NCBI GenBank assembly: GCA_046530735.1
Contig: JBHEQV010000063.1
Coordinates: forward strand, 3,234 to 67,233
DNA: 64,000 nt
Reading direction: 5' to 3'
DNA from: Arsenophonus sp046530735
GTDB lineage: Bacteria > Pseudomonadota > Gammaproteobacteria > Enterobacterales > Enterobacteriaceae
Shown here: one piece after another, positions 10,422 to 21,147 of the stretch
Numbering within the stretch: the stretch's first letter is position 1
Layout of the letters: each line of letters starts with the position of its first letter
Translations under genes and position numbers: made by a program
The notes under the pieces: generated by a model
Databases searched by the model: none
Told to the model about the DNA's origin: nothing
What the model saw: only the letters and a program-made list of their open reading frames with translations

Positions 10422-11816
10422 ATGTCTATGAACACAAAAAGTGTCGTAATCCTCACAGCTGGTAAAGGTACTCGCATGCACTCTGATTTACCAAAAGTTT
10501 TGCATCTACTGGCAGGAAAACCAATGGTGCAGCATGTTATAGACACGTCATTGTCACTTGGGGTAACTAATATTCATTTAGTATATGGTCATGGTGCTGA
10601 TTTAATTAAATTAGCTTTAGATAATCAACTTATTAATTGGATCTTACAGATAGAACAGTTAGGAACAGGGCATGCAATGCAGCAAGCGGCACCTTATTTT
10701 GCTGATAATGAAGATATTCTGATGCTTTATGGTGATTCTCCACTAATCACAAAAGAAACGCTCCAACGATTAATAGAAGCTAAGCCCGAGGGTGGAATAG
10801 GGTTATTGACGGCAATCGTTAATAATCCTACAGGTTACGGGCGTATTATTCGTGAAGAAGGTGAAGTAATTGGCATTGTTGAGCAAAAAGATGCAACAGA
10901 AAATCAAGCTAAAATTAACGAAATTAATACTGGTATATTAGTTGCTAATGGCGCTGATTTAAAGCGATGGTTAAAAAAGCTTAATAATAATAATTTACAA
11001 AATGAATATTACGTTACCGACATTATTTCCCTGGCACATGAAGAAGGGTGTAAAATACATGTAGTTCATCCTAGGAAATTGAGTGAAACGGAAGGTGTGA
11101 ATAACTGTTTACAGCTTTCAGCACTTGAACGTATTTATCAACAAGAACAGGCAGAAAGATTATTGTTAGCAGGTGTTATGATTATTGATCCTGTTCGTTT
11201 TGATTTGCGTGGCACATTAAAACACGGACGTGATGTAATTATCGACACTAATGTTATCATTGAAGGAGACGTTGTACTGGGTAACAATGTACATATCCAT
11301 TCTGGATGTATATTAAAAAATTGTAAGATAGATGATAATTCAATTATTAGTTCTTATTCTGTTATAGATGGATCAGAATTATTTACTGCTTGTAGAGTTG
11401 GTCCTTTTTCTCATTTACGTCCAGGAACTAGACTGGCAGATAATGTTCATATTGGTAATTTTGTTGAGGTTAAAAACGTTGCGATGGGTATAGGTTCTAA
11501 AGCAGGGCATCTAAGTTATTTAGGTGACGCTGAAATTGGTGGTCATGTTAATATTGGAGCAGGAGCAATAACTTGCAATTATAATGGAGCAAATAAATTT
11601 AAAACAATCATTGGCAATAATGTTTTTATTGGTTCAGATACGCAAATAATAGCACCCATTACCATTGCTAATGGGGCAACTATTGGTGCTGGAACTACGC
11701 TCACTAATGATGTTAAGGAAAATGAACTTGTTATTAGTCGTATTAAACAGCGGCATATTCTCAATTGGAAACGTCCAATAAAGAAAAATAGTCGTAAAAT
11801 AAATAATGACGATTAA
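10422..11816 (+). CDS. glmU: Bifunctional GlmU: glucosamine-1-phosphate acetyltransferase / GlcNAc-1-P uridyltransferase
   Basis: About 464 aa against 456 in E. coli. It makes UDP-GlcNAc for peptidoglycan and LPS. The N-terminal pyrophosphorylase domain has the LTAGKGTRM nucleotide loop (Thr where most have Ala) and the EQLGTGHA and YGDSPL motifs. The C-terminal left-handed beta-helix has hexapeptide repeats and the RPGTRL, HIGNFVEVKN, GDAEIGG and NIGAGAITCNYNG segments. An in-frame ATG exists at 10404, but 10422 has TTAGG at a suitable distance and better matches the family N-terminus; 10428 is also possible. It lies 180 bp after atpC, as in enterobacteria. Its usual partner glmS, next door, is destroyed. 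Confidence 0.95.
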   Translation: MSMNTKSVVILTAGKGTRMHSDLPKVLHLLAGKPMVQHVIDTSLSLGVTNIHLVYGHGADLIKLALDNQLINWILQIEQLGTGHAMQQAAPYFADNEDILMLYGDSPLITKETLQRLIEAKPEGGIGLLTAIVNNPTGYGRIIREEGEVIGIVEQKDATENQAKINEINTGILVANGADLKRWLKKLNNNNLQNEYYVTDIISLAHEEGCKIHVVHPRKLSETEGVNNCLQLSALERIYQQEQAERLLLAGVMIIDPVRFDLRGTLKHGRDVIIDTNVIIEGDVVLGNNVHIHSGCILKNCKIDDNSIISSYSVIDGSELFTACRVGPFSHLRPGTRLADNVHIGNFVEVKNVAMGIGSKAGHLSYLGDAEIGGHVNIGAGAITCNYNGANKFKTIIGNNVFIGSDTQIIAPITIANGATIGAGTTLTNDVKENELVISRIKQRHILNWKRPIKKNSRKINNDD

Positions 11817-11938
11817 TCATCTATGATGAATAATAAATCTAATATCTACAGGGTTTTAGGAACAGTAAAAATTGAATATATTAATCAGGTTGTAATAACA
11901 TAAAAGTAATTTAATTCTCTATTTTAGAATGAAAAACG

Positions 11939-12287
11939 ATATATTTAATTATTAGTAATATAATACAATTTAATATAGTTAAAATTCTTATTGAATGGCT
12001 TAAGTCAACTAGCGAGGAGTATCGAGGTTATAAGTCTGTTAGTTTAACGGTTATTGATAAATAAAGCGCAACCTTACCCGTTTACGTGAAACGGATACAG
12101 TTTATTTTCTACCTGATGAAGTAGAAAATATCTTCTAATTGCTAGTACAGGTATTACCTATATATATTTAACTACTTTTGGTTACCAACCAAAAAAAAAT
12201 ACAAATCTCTAATATATCTGAATATATTACGATTGTTTAAAAAGGAATTATTAAAAATAATCAACAACTGTGTGAATAACTTAAAAA
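11939..12287 (+). pseudogene. glmS: glmS pseudogene, 5' part
   Basis: The remnant reads from an ATA (former ATG) through Y in place of the catalytic Cys1, then IVKILIE.LK, EEYRGYKSVSLTVIDK (family LEYRGYDSAGLAVVD), NLTRLRETDT and SEYITIV.KGIIKNNQQLCE.LKK (family SEHIVVVHNGIIENHEPLREELK). This is the glutaminase domain of glucosamine-6-phosphate synthase, to about residue 110. It has in-frame stops and is then interrupted by an IS256-type element. It sits downstream of glmU, the ancestral position. Confidence 0.88.
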
Positions 12288-13671
12288 ATTAGTTATTAGA
12301 AATCTAATCTATGATAAGTTAAGATCCCTTCTGATGCTTCGTAAATCTGGTCTAATATTTTTATATTAGGTGCTGTTTTTACCACTAGGGGTTAAACAAA
12401 TTAACTCCTATTCATCCTGCCTTAGCTTTTCTGAGCAGGACAAGAAGTGAGTTTATACTATTTAAAGGATTATTTTTCTCGAATATAACAGTGCTTCATG
12501 CATCAGCTTCATAGTCTCATGTCAAAAAAGTTGATTCAATCGGAATGATAGTTCTTATTGACGCCCAGTACACTGACGGAAAATGATAGGATATCAGCCG
12601 TTATTCTTGATATTTTTCTGCAGTTTTTTTATCGCTGAAGAAGGATGCCCTGAAAACTTTGTCAAAAAAATATCATGCGCTTTATTATTAGATAGTAGCT
12701 CTTCTAGCTAGACTACCGTAGCTCACACTTAACTTTCTATTGGATTCCTTTGGGGGAATGAAAGCACCATATTAGCTATTTTATGTACCCAATATAGCAT
12801 CGATATTACGCGTCCAGGAATACTTTGCGTTGAATTCTAAAAATTAAAAGACTAGGCTTTTCTCTAGCAAGCCCAAATACAGTTAAACCGTGCGCTAGCA
12901 GAAAATTGATAAGGTTATACTAAGTTCTCTTTTGATTATTGATAATCATATTCGATGACAATTCCTTTCTTACATCTATACTAAGTGAGACTAATAATGA
13001 GTAGCAGGCAAAGGCGATAATCTTTCCTGACCAGGCTGGCTTATATGCCGTCTGAACAGAAATAAACGTAACGTGTATAGCTTAAATCAGCAGTTACTAT
13101 TACCTGTACTCTTCAAGCCTTTTTATCTAAGTCTTCAGAATGGAGGTACTTGAAGCGGACAATATGCTTTTCATTGTTAAGTACGCTTAGAACTTCATGA
13201 AAATCACGGCTGAATTTGACTCGTAAGTAAACAGCTATGGTAGAAATTCTTCGACATTTTTGTATCCTTCAGATAAGGAGTAGCAACAAGCTGTCAAAAA
13301 ATATTTTGTTACCACTGTAATCCATTGACTTTAGGTACTTTAATTTTAATATGTCAATACCCATTTTGTAAGATACATGTAGCAAATAACTATTATGGAT
13401 GAGTATATAAACTCATCGACAAGGCCTCGTTGAGTATCTTATCTGCAGCATGGATTCGAGCTCTATCTCAATATCAGTGTCTATCCAGTTACCCGGCAGC
13501 ATTATAGATAAGTTTATGGAAGAGACACAGGTAATATCTAATTTTCAGATACCTGTAGGATAGACTTTTTTATACAATGTCATATTTATTTTACTAAAAT
13601 TATTTATAAAATAAATCAGCATTATATGCCAGCATCTCTGAAATTCAATATGCTAAAAATTAGCATAACTC
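12288..13671 (-). mobile_element. IS256-family relic A inserted in glmS
   Basis: About 1.38 kb, with the same architecture as nine other copies here. It is flanked by CTTAAAAA on both sides (12280-12287 and 13672-13679), a visible 8-bp target duplication, and glmS reads continuously if the element is removed. The - strand carries the decayed mutator-type transposase, with many stops. The ends read GTTATTAG.AATCTA at the left and TAGCATAA at the right, like the other copies. Confidence 0.85.
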
Positions 13672-14190
13672 CTTAAAAAGGAAAATATATTTTTCTTCAG
13701 AAACTGATGTCAAAGTTATAACGAATTTAATATATTGAGAATTTAAAAATAGCACGTTGCTCGAATTGGAGTAGGAAATGTTATCCACTAATTAAAAAAA
13801 AACGCTTATACTTATAACGAATAGTTATAACTCCTGGATTTTCTGATGTTTGCTTAGGCATTAAGTGGCTCTTTAATTATAGTTTAGGTGTTGCTAAAAT
13901 TTTCTAGCATCTAATAAATTAGCACTTTTGCCAGTTAAACATCACCTTATATATTTATATAAGGTGATGTTACTGAAGTAAGTCGTCTAACAATACGTAT
14001 TTTTGATAAAAAGACTCAGAATCTGAACAAGAACAAATAGAATTCAATATTCAATATCATCTAGTAATATAGAAAGTTATAGTTACTATATGCAAAATAG
14101 ATCTACGAGGAGTCTTTAGTAAAGAAATACTCTGCAAGGGCGATTTTATAAAGATCAAAAAACTATTTTTAATAAATTAAATAAAAAATC
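13672..14190 (+). pseudogene. glmS: glmS pseudogene, middle part, truncated by IS91 joint
   Basis: Directly after the IS256 target repeat the reading resumes as KYIFSSETDVKVITNLIY (family GYTFVSETDTEVIAHLVN), then LALLPVKHHLIYLYKGDVTEVSRLTIRIFDK (family LALLPVTRRFIFLEEGDIAEITRRSVNIFDK), and fades near a degraded YMQKEIYE region. Sequence matching IS91 begins within about 14190-14260. The isomerase half of glmS is absent from this window, and I found none after copy 2 of the atp operon. Confidence 0.85.
13938..13971. repeat. 34-bp near-perfect palindrome inside the glmS fossil
   Basis: Arms of 16 bp (starting AACATCACCTTATATA) pair perfectly around a central TT. It encodes the HHLIYLYKGDV part of the glmS remnant, so the left arm replaced codons that normally read differently (TRRFIFLEEGDI). 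This is what a template-switch (quasipalindrome) mutation would produce. Confidence 0.9.
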
Positions 14191-15905
14191 TAAAATCTAT
14201 GTAGACAGAAACTATTTTATCAATACGAGGGGGAACCCCCGATTTCTGGAGTTGGGTTTTATTAGTCTTCATCTCTAGTGGTTTATGCATCCTCGGTAAT
14301 ACTGTGGCTGATTTACGATTTCATAAGAAACTATAGTAAACACACTATTTTAAAAATATCTTGTAAAATATAGATAATATAATATCTAATTATCTCTTTC
14401 TATATCAAGATCTGCTACTGATGCTGTTGAGTACAGTGCTTATGATAATGATACTCAACATCCTACAACCGCCCATCAGTAAATACCACAGTTTTGACGT
14501 AAAATACCGGTGAGCCGTTTAAAGTATAGCGTTAGATGTATTTCATGCTATGTCACACTCATCTTTCGTTTTTTTTAGCGAAGTATAATTTACAGTAATC
14601 TTCGTATTATTCCTTTATGGTACACGCTGCCACTCTTTCTTGTGCGGATATGTGCACAAGAACAGAAGAAAGACACTGGGATTTATCAAGTCATAGTTGT
14701 GACACAGAAGCCAGATAACAGCGCCTGATCAAATTTTTGACCACTCTTTTTTTAAGAACAGTTTTCCATACAGCATGTCTAATATCTAGACCGTCACTTA
14801 TAACAGTGACATGAAAATACTGATATTGATTGAGTTATCAATAATAAATGTACAAAGCAGAAAAGATACCAATTTCAATACCCTGTTTATATGCCACTGC
14901 AGCATAGTACAGACGAGTGCGATGATGCACGAAACATAGATTTAAGGAGAGCAGCCAGTTATTGTAAAAAAAAGCCAAAGAAGATGGGGGATAGTAAAAG
15001 TAATGTGTTACCAATCACAGTCGGGTAAAATATGAATCTGCTGCCCTAATCGCTCCTTAGTAATTTTGATCTGAATGAACTAGAATTTTTGACTACAGAT
15101 TTAACAGAAAACAACTGTGGGAATATTCAGGAGGGACACACCAGTAACAACCAGATTAAACCAAATGATATAAATGTCGTAGGAAAAAGTTCTTTTAACA
15201 AATAGACACGGATCCACGAGTTTATACTTTTACTGTATTTTAAAGAAATTTATTCCAGTTATCATATAAATGGTGAAAAGCACTTTAGTTTGTCTAGAAG
15301 AAGTATAGTTATTAGTAAATTACTCTCTAGGTATCTTGCCAGATAAATAAAAATCATTATCTTGTCCGCATTTATCAGATCTATTTACGCAGTTATCTTT
15401 ATGTTTTTTCCAGGGAAGAAAAAGGAGAGGGTAGATTATTCTTATTTCGTTATAGGTGATAAATTTATTGACAAGTATACTTCGTCATTATCTCATCAAT
15501 GAAGTTTTATCCAGCCTCATAGGCTTAGAATGATGGCGTTTTGGTTAAAATCCTGAATAATTATGACTATGGTAGGATAATGCACTTACGTGTCGAAAAA
15601 AATTAAGAACTGGAGTCTAGCTCATTACTGTAATGGCCTCTTTGAAATGTAATAAATTTAATCTATCTATCATTATTAATTTCAGTAGAGAGATCATAAA
15701 ACGCTTTAAATAATTAGGGAGTGTGTAATGCGTGAAGTTCTGTATTGTCTTCCTTATTTACCTAAATTATATTTTTTAGGAGATTTATTTTGAGCTATCT
15801 GAATGAATTCCTAAAATTAATATATCATAGACTATAAAACAGTACTTAGATCACAAACTAATCCTCCAACTTAAGCAGCGTAACAACTATGCTATTCATA
15901 CCATA
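14190..15905 (-). mobile_element. IS91-family relic 2, upstream of ATP synthase operon copy 2
   Basis: Collinear with relic 1 from about its position 450 to its right end, so the left 300-450 bp (the transposase C-terminal and oriIS side) are missing. Instead it abuts glmS sequence. Its right junction into the atp promoter region (AGATTGAATTCATTTTA) is the same as in relic 1, which shows that IS91 lay there before the operon was duplicated. Decayed, with no open frame. Confidence 0.75.
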
Positions 15906-15939
15906 GTGTGCTAGGTTCATGTTTTCGCTACATACTAGA

Positions 15940-15967
15940 TTGAATTCATTTTAATAGATAATATAAT
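15940..15967 (+). promoter_or_regulatory. Candidate sigma70 promoter of ATP synthase operon copy 2
   Basis: TTGAAT (15940-15945), a 16-bp spacer and TATAAT (15962-15967), the same boxes and spacing as in copy 1. The 50 bp around them differ at only a few positions between copies, whereas the IS91 DNA before and the atpI fossil after have diverged much more. The second possible -35 (TTGATA in copy 1) reads TTAAGA here. This suggests the first pair is the working promoter. Confidence 0.6.
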
Positions 15968-16060
15968 TTGCAGATTTTATCTCTTAAGACTTCTGAACAA
16001 AGATAGTTTTATACGAACTCAACAATTTAAGATTTAAAATACGTGGAAAACATAAGAATT

Positions 16061-16436
16061 ATATCTATCCTTCTATAACGGTTAAATTACTTTAAAACTG
16101 TTATTATTTCAGTTAATAAGGTTTATAATTATCAGTACAGAGAAGTACATAAATAGTATAATATAAGCCTTATCTTATTTTTTTTTGCATTCGCATCTTT
16201 ATTATTTCAATGTTTTATTTATTCTGTTAATACGTTAACAAACGAAAAGACAGTAAAAGATAGTTCCTATTCACAATGGATTCTTTTTACTATTAATAAG
16301 AGAGTGAAAGTTACTATAGAAATAACTATATTGGTAATTGATTTAGATATATTTAAAGCAGAATTTATACTATTTGCAATAATCTATTAGCTATCTTACT
16401 TATTCACATATCATTACATCAGTTGCAATTAAATAG
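16061..16436 (+). pseudogene. atpI: atpI pseudogene, copy 2
   Basis: Aligns with the atpI fossil of copy 1 over its full length. The start is ATA instead of ATG, and there are several stops and frameshifts. The C-terminal CAATTAAATAG end is preserved. It lies 34 bp before the dead atpB. Confidence 0.65.
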
Positions 16437-16470
16437 TGAGCGCTTAAAACAACAAAAAGGTAAAAACCTC

Positions 16471-17283
16471 ATGTCTTCTTCAGGGAAAGCAATACTACAA
16501 GAAATTATATAGGACACCATCTAAATAATCTTCAGCTAAGCCTGCGTACCTTACAAATTAATTAATTCCATCATAACAATGATCCAATATTTAAGACGTT
16601 AAATATTAACTCGTTTTTCTCAGTTATCCTTGAAATTATTTTTTATAGATTTTAGAAAATTGCTATTATCTAAGCAGCACGATATCTGATAAGTTACAAA
16701 CTATAATAGAAATGGTCATCGTTTTGTCGATATTACCGTTTGTAATATCTATCATAGTAAGAGCAAAGTCATTGCACTTTTAGCTTTAACGGTGTTTATT
16801 TGGGGATATCGTTAATAAATGCCATTAATTTATTATCAATCAATTTATCTCCCTATATCGGAGAATTGCCTGAGTTTACTTGATTATGTATTGTTCCGAT
16901 CATAGATATAATAATTACTATATCAATGATGATTTATCTATTTATCTCAATCATTTTAATAGTTTCAAAATAAAAGGATTAAGTAAATTTACGAAAGAAT
17001 TAACTTTACAACCATTCAATCATCCTATTTTTATTTCTATCAATTTTATTCTGGAAAGTGTTAACCTGCTGTCTAAACCGGGTATCTTTATAGGTTTATA
17101 TTTATTTGGTAATATCTATGCAGGTGAATTGATCTTCATTCTTATTGCAGTTTTGCTACTTTGGTAGCCTCAATAAATATTTAATCACCCTAGATCATTT
17201 TCCATATACTAATTATTATGTTATAAACTTTTATTTTATATTCTAACTATAATTTATTTATCGATGGAGTCATAGAAAATTAA
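16471..17283 (+). pseudogene. atpB: atpB pseudogene, copy 2
   Basis: Still starts with ATG (MSSSGK) but frameshifts within ten codons and accumulates stops. The best-preserved piece (about 16975-17165) reads SKFTKELTLQPFNHPIFISINFILESVNLLSKP, then loses the essential SLRLFGNM arginine region (GLYLFGNI). About 88-90% identical to the intact copy in that piece and lower elsewhere. Confidence 0.95.
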
Positions 17284-17334
17284 TTTAACTTATTAATAAG
17301 TTTTTATTTGAAAAAAATAAAACTGAAGACTGTC

Positions 17335-17576
17335 ATAGACAACATAAATATGGATTTTCTACACATGGTTACCAGTGTAATGATAGTATTAACAACGATT
17401 AGTGCTGCAATTGGTGCTAGCATTCCTAAAGGAAAAATTTTTAGAAGGTGCTGCTCATTAACCAATTTGATTTCTCTATCACATACGCAATTCTTTATTG
17501 TTATAACCTTAATTGACACTATCCTAATGATTGCTGTTGGTCTAGAAATATATGTGATATGTTCACAGTTAATTAA
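17335..17576 (+). pseudogene. atpE: atpE pseudogene, copy 2
   Basis: The start codon is ATA. A frameshift and compensating shift garble the loop region ([15 protein letters not shown] in place of [15 protein letters not shown]). The aspartate motif survives as ITLIDTILMI, but the conserved glycine repeats of helix 1 are broken. A 101-codon open frame covers it (17308-17613), starting upstream of the true start. It could in principle be translated but should not build a c-ring. Confidence 0.9.
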
Positions 17577-17635
17577 TAATACAAGCCAAATGGGAAAAAC
17601 ATTAATATGTTAATTTTTAAAGAGGTTATTGTGTG

Positions 17636-18106
17636 ATGAATTTTAATGCGACAATCCTCGGACAGGTTATTGCATTTGTTCTATTTGTTTTGTTTTGTGT
17701 GAAGTACATATGGCCACCAATTATGGCAACAATTGAAAAACGTCAAAAAGAAATTGCTGACAGTTTATCTTCTGCAGAGCAAGCTAAAAAAAACTTGTAC
17801 TTAGCGAAAGCTGATGCAACCGAACGATTAAGAAAAGCAAAAACAGAAGCACAAATCATTATTGAACAAGCTAATAAACAACGAATTCAAATGATTGAAA
17901 AAGCTAAAGTAGAAGCTGAAACTGAACGTAATAAGATAATTGCTCAGGCACAAATTGAAATTGATGCTGAGCGTAAGCGTGTACGTGAAGAATTGCGTAA
18001 ACAAGTTAGTATATTAGCAATTTCAGGCGCAGAAAAGATAATTGAACGTTCCATTGATCTAGCTGTTAATAACGAGATCATCGATAAATTTGTAAATAAA
18101 CTGTAA
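17636..18106 (+). CDS. atpF: ATP synthase Fo subunit b
   Basis: 156 aa, as in E. coli. Subunit b forms the peripheral stalk dimer. It has one N-terminal membrane helix (NATILGQVIAFVLFVLFCVKYIW), then a long charged coiled coil (EKRQKEIADSLSSAEQAKK to DAERKRVREELRKQV) and the delta-binding C-terminus (ISGAEKIIERSIDLAVN). ATG at 17636 is chosen over the overlapping GTG at 17633 because the family starts MNLNATILGQ; AGAGG lies about 10 bases upstream. It is the first working gene of copy 2, roughly 1.7 kb from the promoter, behind dead atpI, B and E. atpH follows after 16 bp. Confidence 0.96.
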   Translation: MNFNATILGQVIAFVLFVLFCVKYIWPPIMATIEKRQKEIADSLSSAEQAKKNLYLAKADATERLRKAKTEAQIIIEQANKQRIQMIEKAKVEAETERNKIIAQAQIEIDAERKRVREELRKQVSILAISGAEKIIERSIDLAVNNEIIDKFVNKL

Positions 18107-18122
18107 AGGAGAATAGAGGGGT

Positions 18123-18656
18123 ATGTCTGAAATTATTACGGTTGCTCGCCCCTATGCCAAAGCAGCTTTTGATTTTGCTGTAGAAAAACAGCTTGTTGAC
18201 AAATGGCAAAATATGCTCAGTTTTGTTGATGAAGTAACCCGTAATCAACAAATAGGTGAGCTGTTTTCTAGTTTAATAGCCTCAGAAACATTAGCGAAAA
18301 TATTTATCACTATTTGCGGTGATAAAATCGATGAACATGTTCGAAATCTAATTCGCATTATGGCTGAAAATGAACGTCTAAGTATGCTACCAGAAGTTTT
18401 TAAGCAATACATTCAATTACGCGATTTTCTGGAGTTAACCGTTGATATTGAAGTCGTTTCTGCTACTATACTAAATGAAAAACAGCAATTTAAAATTTCT
18501 GCGGCAATGGAAAAACGTCTATCGCGTAAAGTTACGCTAAATTGTGAAATTGATAAGTCTATTATTGCAGGACTCATTATTAAAACCGGAGACCTGGTTA
18601 TCGATGGTAGCGTGCGTGGACGTATTGAGCGTTTAATTGATGTTTTGCAGTTTTAA
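18123..18656 (+). CDS. atpH: ATP synthase F1 subunit delta
   Basis: 177 aa, the E. coli length. Delta joins the peripheral stalk to the top of F1. The N-terminal helical domain (ITVARPYAKAAFDFAVEK) and C-terminal hallmark (IIAGLIIKTGDLVIDGSVRGRIERL) are intact. It follows atpF by 16 bp with AAAGGAG and AGAGGGG upstream. The next gene in this copy, atpA, is dead. The paralogue at 4331-4866 is dead. Confidence 0.96.
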   Translation: MSEIITVARPYAKAAFDFAVEKQLVDKWQNMLSFVDEVTRNQQIGELFSSLIASETLAKIFITICGDKIDEHVRNLIRIMAENERLSMLPEVFKQYIQLRDFLELTVDIEVVSATILNEKQQFKISAAMEKRLSRKVTLNCEIDKSIIAGLIIKTGDLVIDGSVRGRIERLIDVLQF

Positions 18657-18676
18657 TCGTAAGGGAATTGGAACAT

Positions 18677-20206
18677 ATGCAACTGAATTCCATAGAAATC
18701 AGTGAACTAATCAAGCAAGATATTACTCAGTTTGATGTAATTAGTAAAGTTTAAAATGAAGGTATAATTATTTCTGTTAATAACAGAATGATTCGTATTC
18801 ACTATTTTAGCTGAAATTATGTAAGATGAATGATTTCACTATCTAATAATAGCAATGCTATTGCGCTGAATTTAGAACATGACTCAGTTAGTGTCGTAGT
18901 CGTGAGATAATATCTCGACATAGTCTAAGATATGAAAGTAAAGTATACAGATCATATTCTTGAAGTGCTTGTAAGGATAAGGATTACTTGGTAAGTTTTA
19001 ATACCATAAGTAAAACTATTGATACTAAAGATTGTATTGAACATAATAATTTATCTATTGTTAAAGTTATTGCACCTGCCATTATTGATCGTCAATCAAT
19101 CAATTAATTATATCATACACTTATCTGGCATAACTAACATAAGTTAGTCATCAATGATCACAAACCGGTAAACCCGTATTAAATATTGATGCTAACATCA
19201 ATTAGTGAGTGATTCGGAAATAAAATATATTTATATAGCAATTATACAAAAATCCTAAAATTCTACTAATCTAGTACATAAAGTAGAAGAGTTTAGTATA
19301 CTCAATAATACAATAGTTATGTTGATACTGTAACTGAATCTGTAGCATTATAATATCTTGCATTTTATGGATAACTCTGTACAACGGATGAATATTTTAG
19401 GAATAAGGAGAAAAGTGCGCTAATTATTTATTATAAAATCATAAACAAGGGATTGTTTATTGACAAATTTTGTTATTGTTAAGACGTATTATATTCTAAA
19501 TATAAAGACATTCTAGTGATTTTTATCTTTATTCTCCTTTACTTGAACGTGGCTATCGCAAATTAATGTTGAACATATTGAAATTTACTAATGCTAAAAT
19601 CAAAGATAAAATAAATTTATTAACAGTATTATCGATTACTAAAACTCAAGCTGATGATATTTCTATATTCATACCTACTAATCTTATTTCAATCACAGAT
19701 TGACAAACTTCATTGAAGTCTAACTTATTTAATGCGGGGTATTTGTCAAGCAGTTAATCCAGGATTATTCGAATAATGTGCAGGGGGAAGAGAGAGCGGA
19801 TTAAAGTAAGATTATAAAAATAATTATCTACTGATATTCGTATTATATTAGCACAATATCTCGAATTAGCTGTATTTTTACAATTTGTTTCTAATTTAGA
19901 TGATGCAGCACATAAGCATATTAGTTTTTGCAAAAAAAAGTAACTTATTGAAGCAATAAATAGTATGCAAAAATGTTAATTTCATACCAGTATTATTTTT
20001 ATTTGTTGCTGAACGTGGGTGGTCATCTAGAATAGATTAAACCAAAAAAATTGGTGATTTTAAGACATAATCATCACTACTGACTTATGTTACACAAGAG
20101 CATTCTATCTTATTAAAAATTAATCAGATAGGTAAATCTATTAATAAAATCGAAATTAAGTTAAATATTTTTTTAATTTTTTTTTAAAACAATTCAATCT
20201 TGATAA
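18677..20206 (+). pseudogene. atpA: atpA pseudogene, copy 2
   Basis: Retains the start (MQLNSIEISELIKQ) but has a TAA at about codon 23 and many later stops and indels. The P-loop region reads broken (CACAAACCGGTAAACCC). Aligns along the whole length with intact atpA, ending TCTTGATAA where the intact gene ends TCCTGGTAA. Confidence 0.95.
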
Positions 20207-20255
20207 TTCTAATTAATCTTTATTGATATTGTTTAGTTAATGAAGATAAGATGAA

Positions 20256-21113
20256 ATAGCGAGCCAAAAAACACGTTATAAGAACAATAATGTTAAAGTA
20301 CACCGAAGATCACTAAAGCAATTATAGATGGTTTTCATTCAAAATACGTAAAACATAGGAATGTATGGCAGCTAGTTGTCCTTATGCAGAAACTATGAAA
20401 AGTATAGTTAGTCACTTAATATTAAATAATCTGAAATATAAATATTCATATTTTAAAGAACATGATAGAAACTGTATTGGTTATTTAATTATTTTAACTA
20501 ACCGTGATTTATCTAATGCTTTAAATATTAATTTATTTAAATAAATTACCGACAGACATGAAATCATAAATTGATAAGCATTCGCGTTAATCTGGTATTA
20601 ATTACTTCTGAAACAGTTTTATTCTTTAATTCGATTGGTGAAAAATATTGTTGCTCAAATAACTGTGGTAGAGAATAATCCTTCTCTGTCTGATCTTATC
20701 AGATACATAAAATTACGCTAGAAGCATATGATAAAGGACGAATAGATAAGTTATTTGTGCTAAATAACAAATTTATTAATATAATGATTTAAGTACCAAT
20801 TATTACTTAATTATTGCTTTTACTTGCAAGTGACGATCAACATCGAAAAGAAATCTTGGGATCATTTGTGTAAATTTGACTCTAAGATATACTACTAAAT
20901 ACTCTGTTGCTTCGTTATATCTAATCATAAATTTATCAGAGCGTTATTAAAAACTTAGCTAGTGAATAGGCTGCTAAAATAGTAGGAATAAAGGTAGCTT
21001 CTGATAATGGTGATAACCTGATCAATTAGTTACAATTGGTTTACAATAAGGCTCATCAAGCCAGCCTTATTAAGTAACTTACCGAAATAGTTTCGGTAGC
21101 TGCCGCAATTTAA
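20256..21113 (+). pseudogene. atpG: atpG pseudogene, copy 2
   Basis: Full-length fossil aligning with intact atpG, start ATA, several stops and frameshifts. It follows dead atpA after only about 50 bp, which preserves the ancestral spacing that an IS481 insertion disrupted in copy 1. The end (SVAAAI) resembles the E. coli SGAAAV end more than the intact copy's SGTFGF does. Confidence 0.93.
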
Positions 21114-21147
21114 TGGGTAGGTTTACGAATTACGTAGAGGATTCAAG

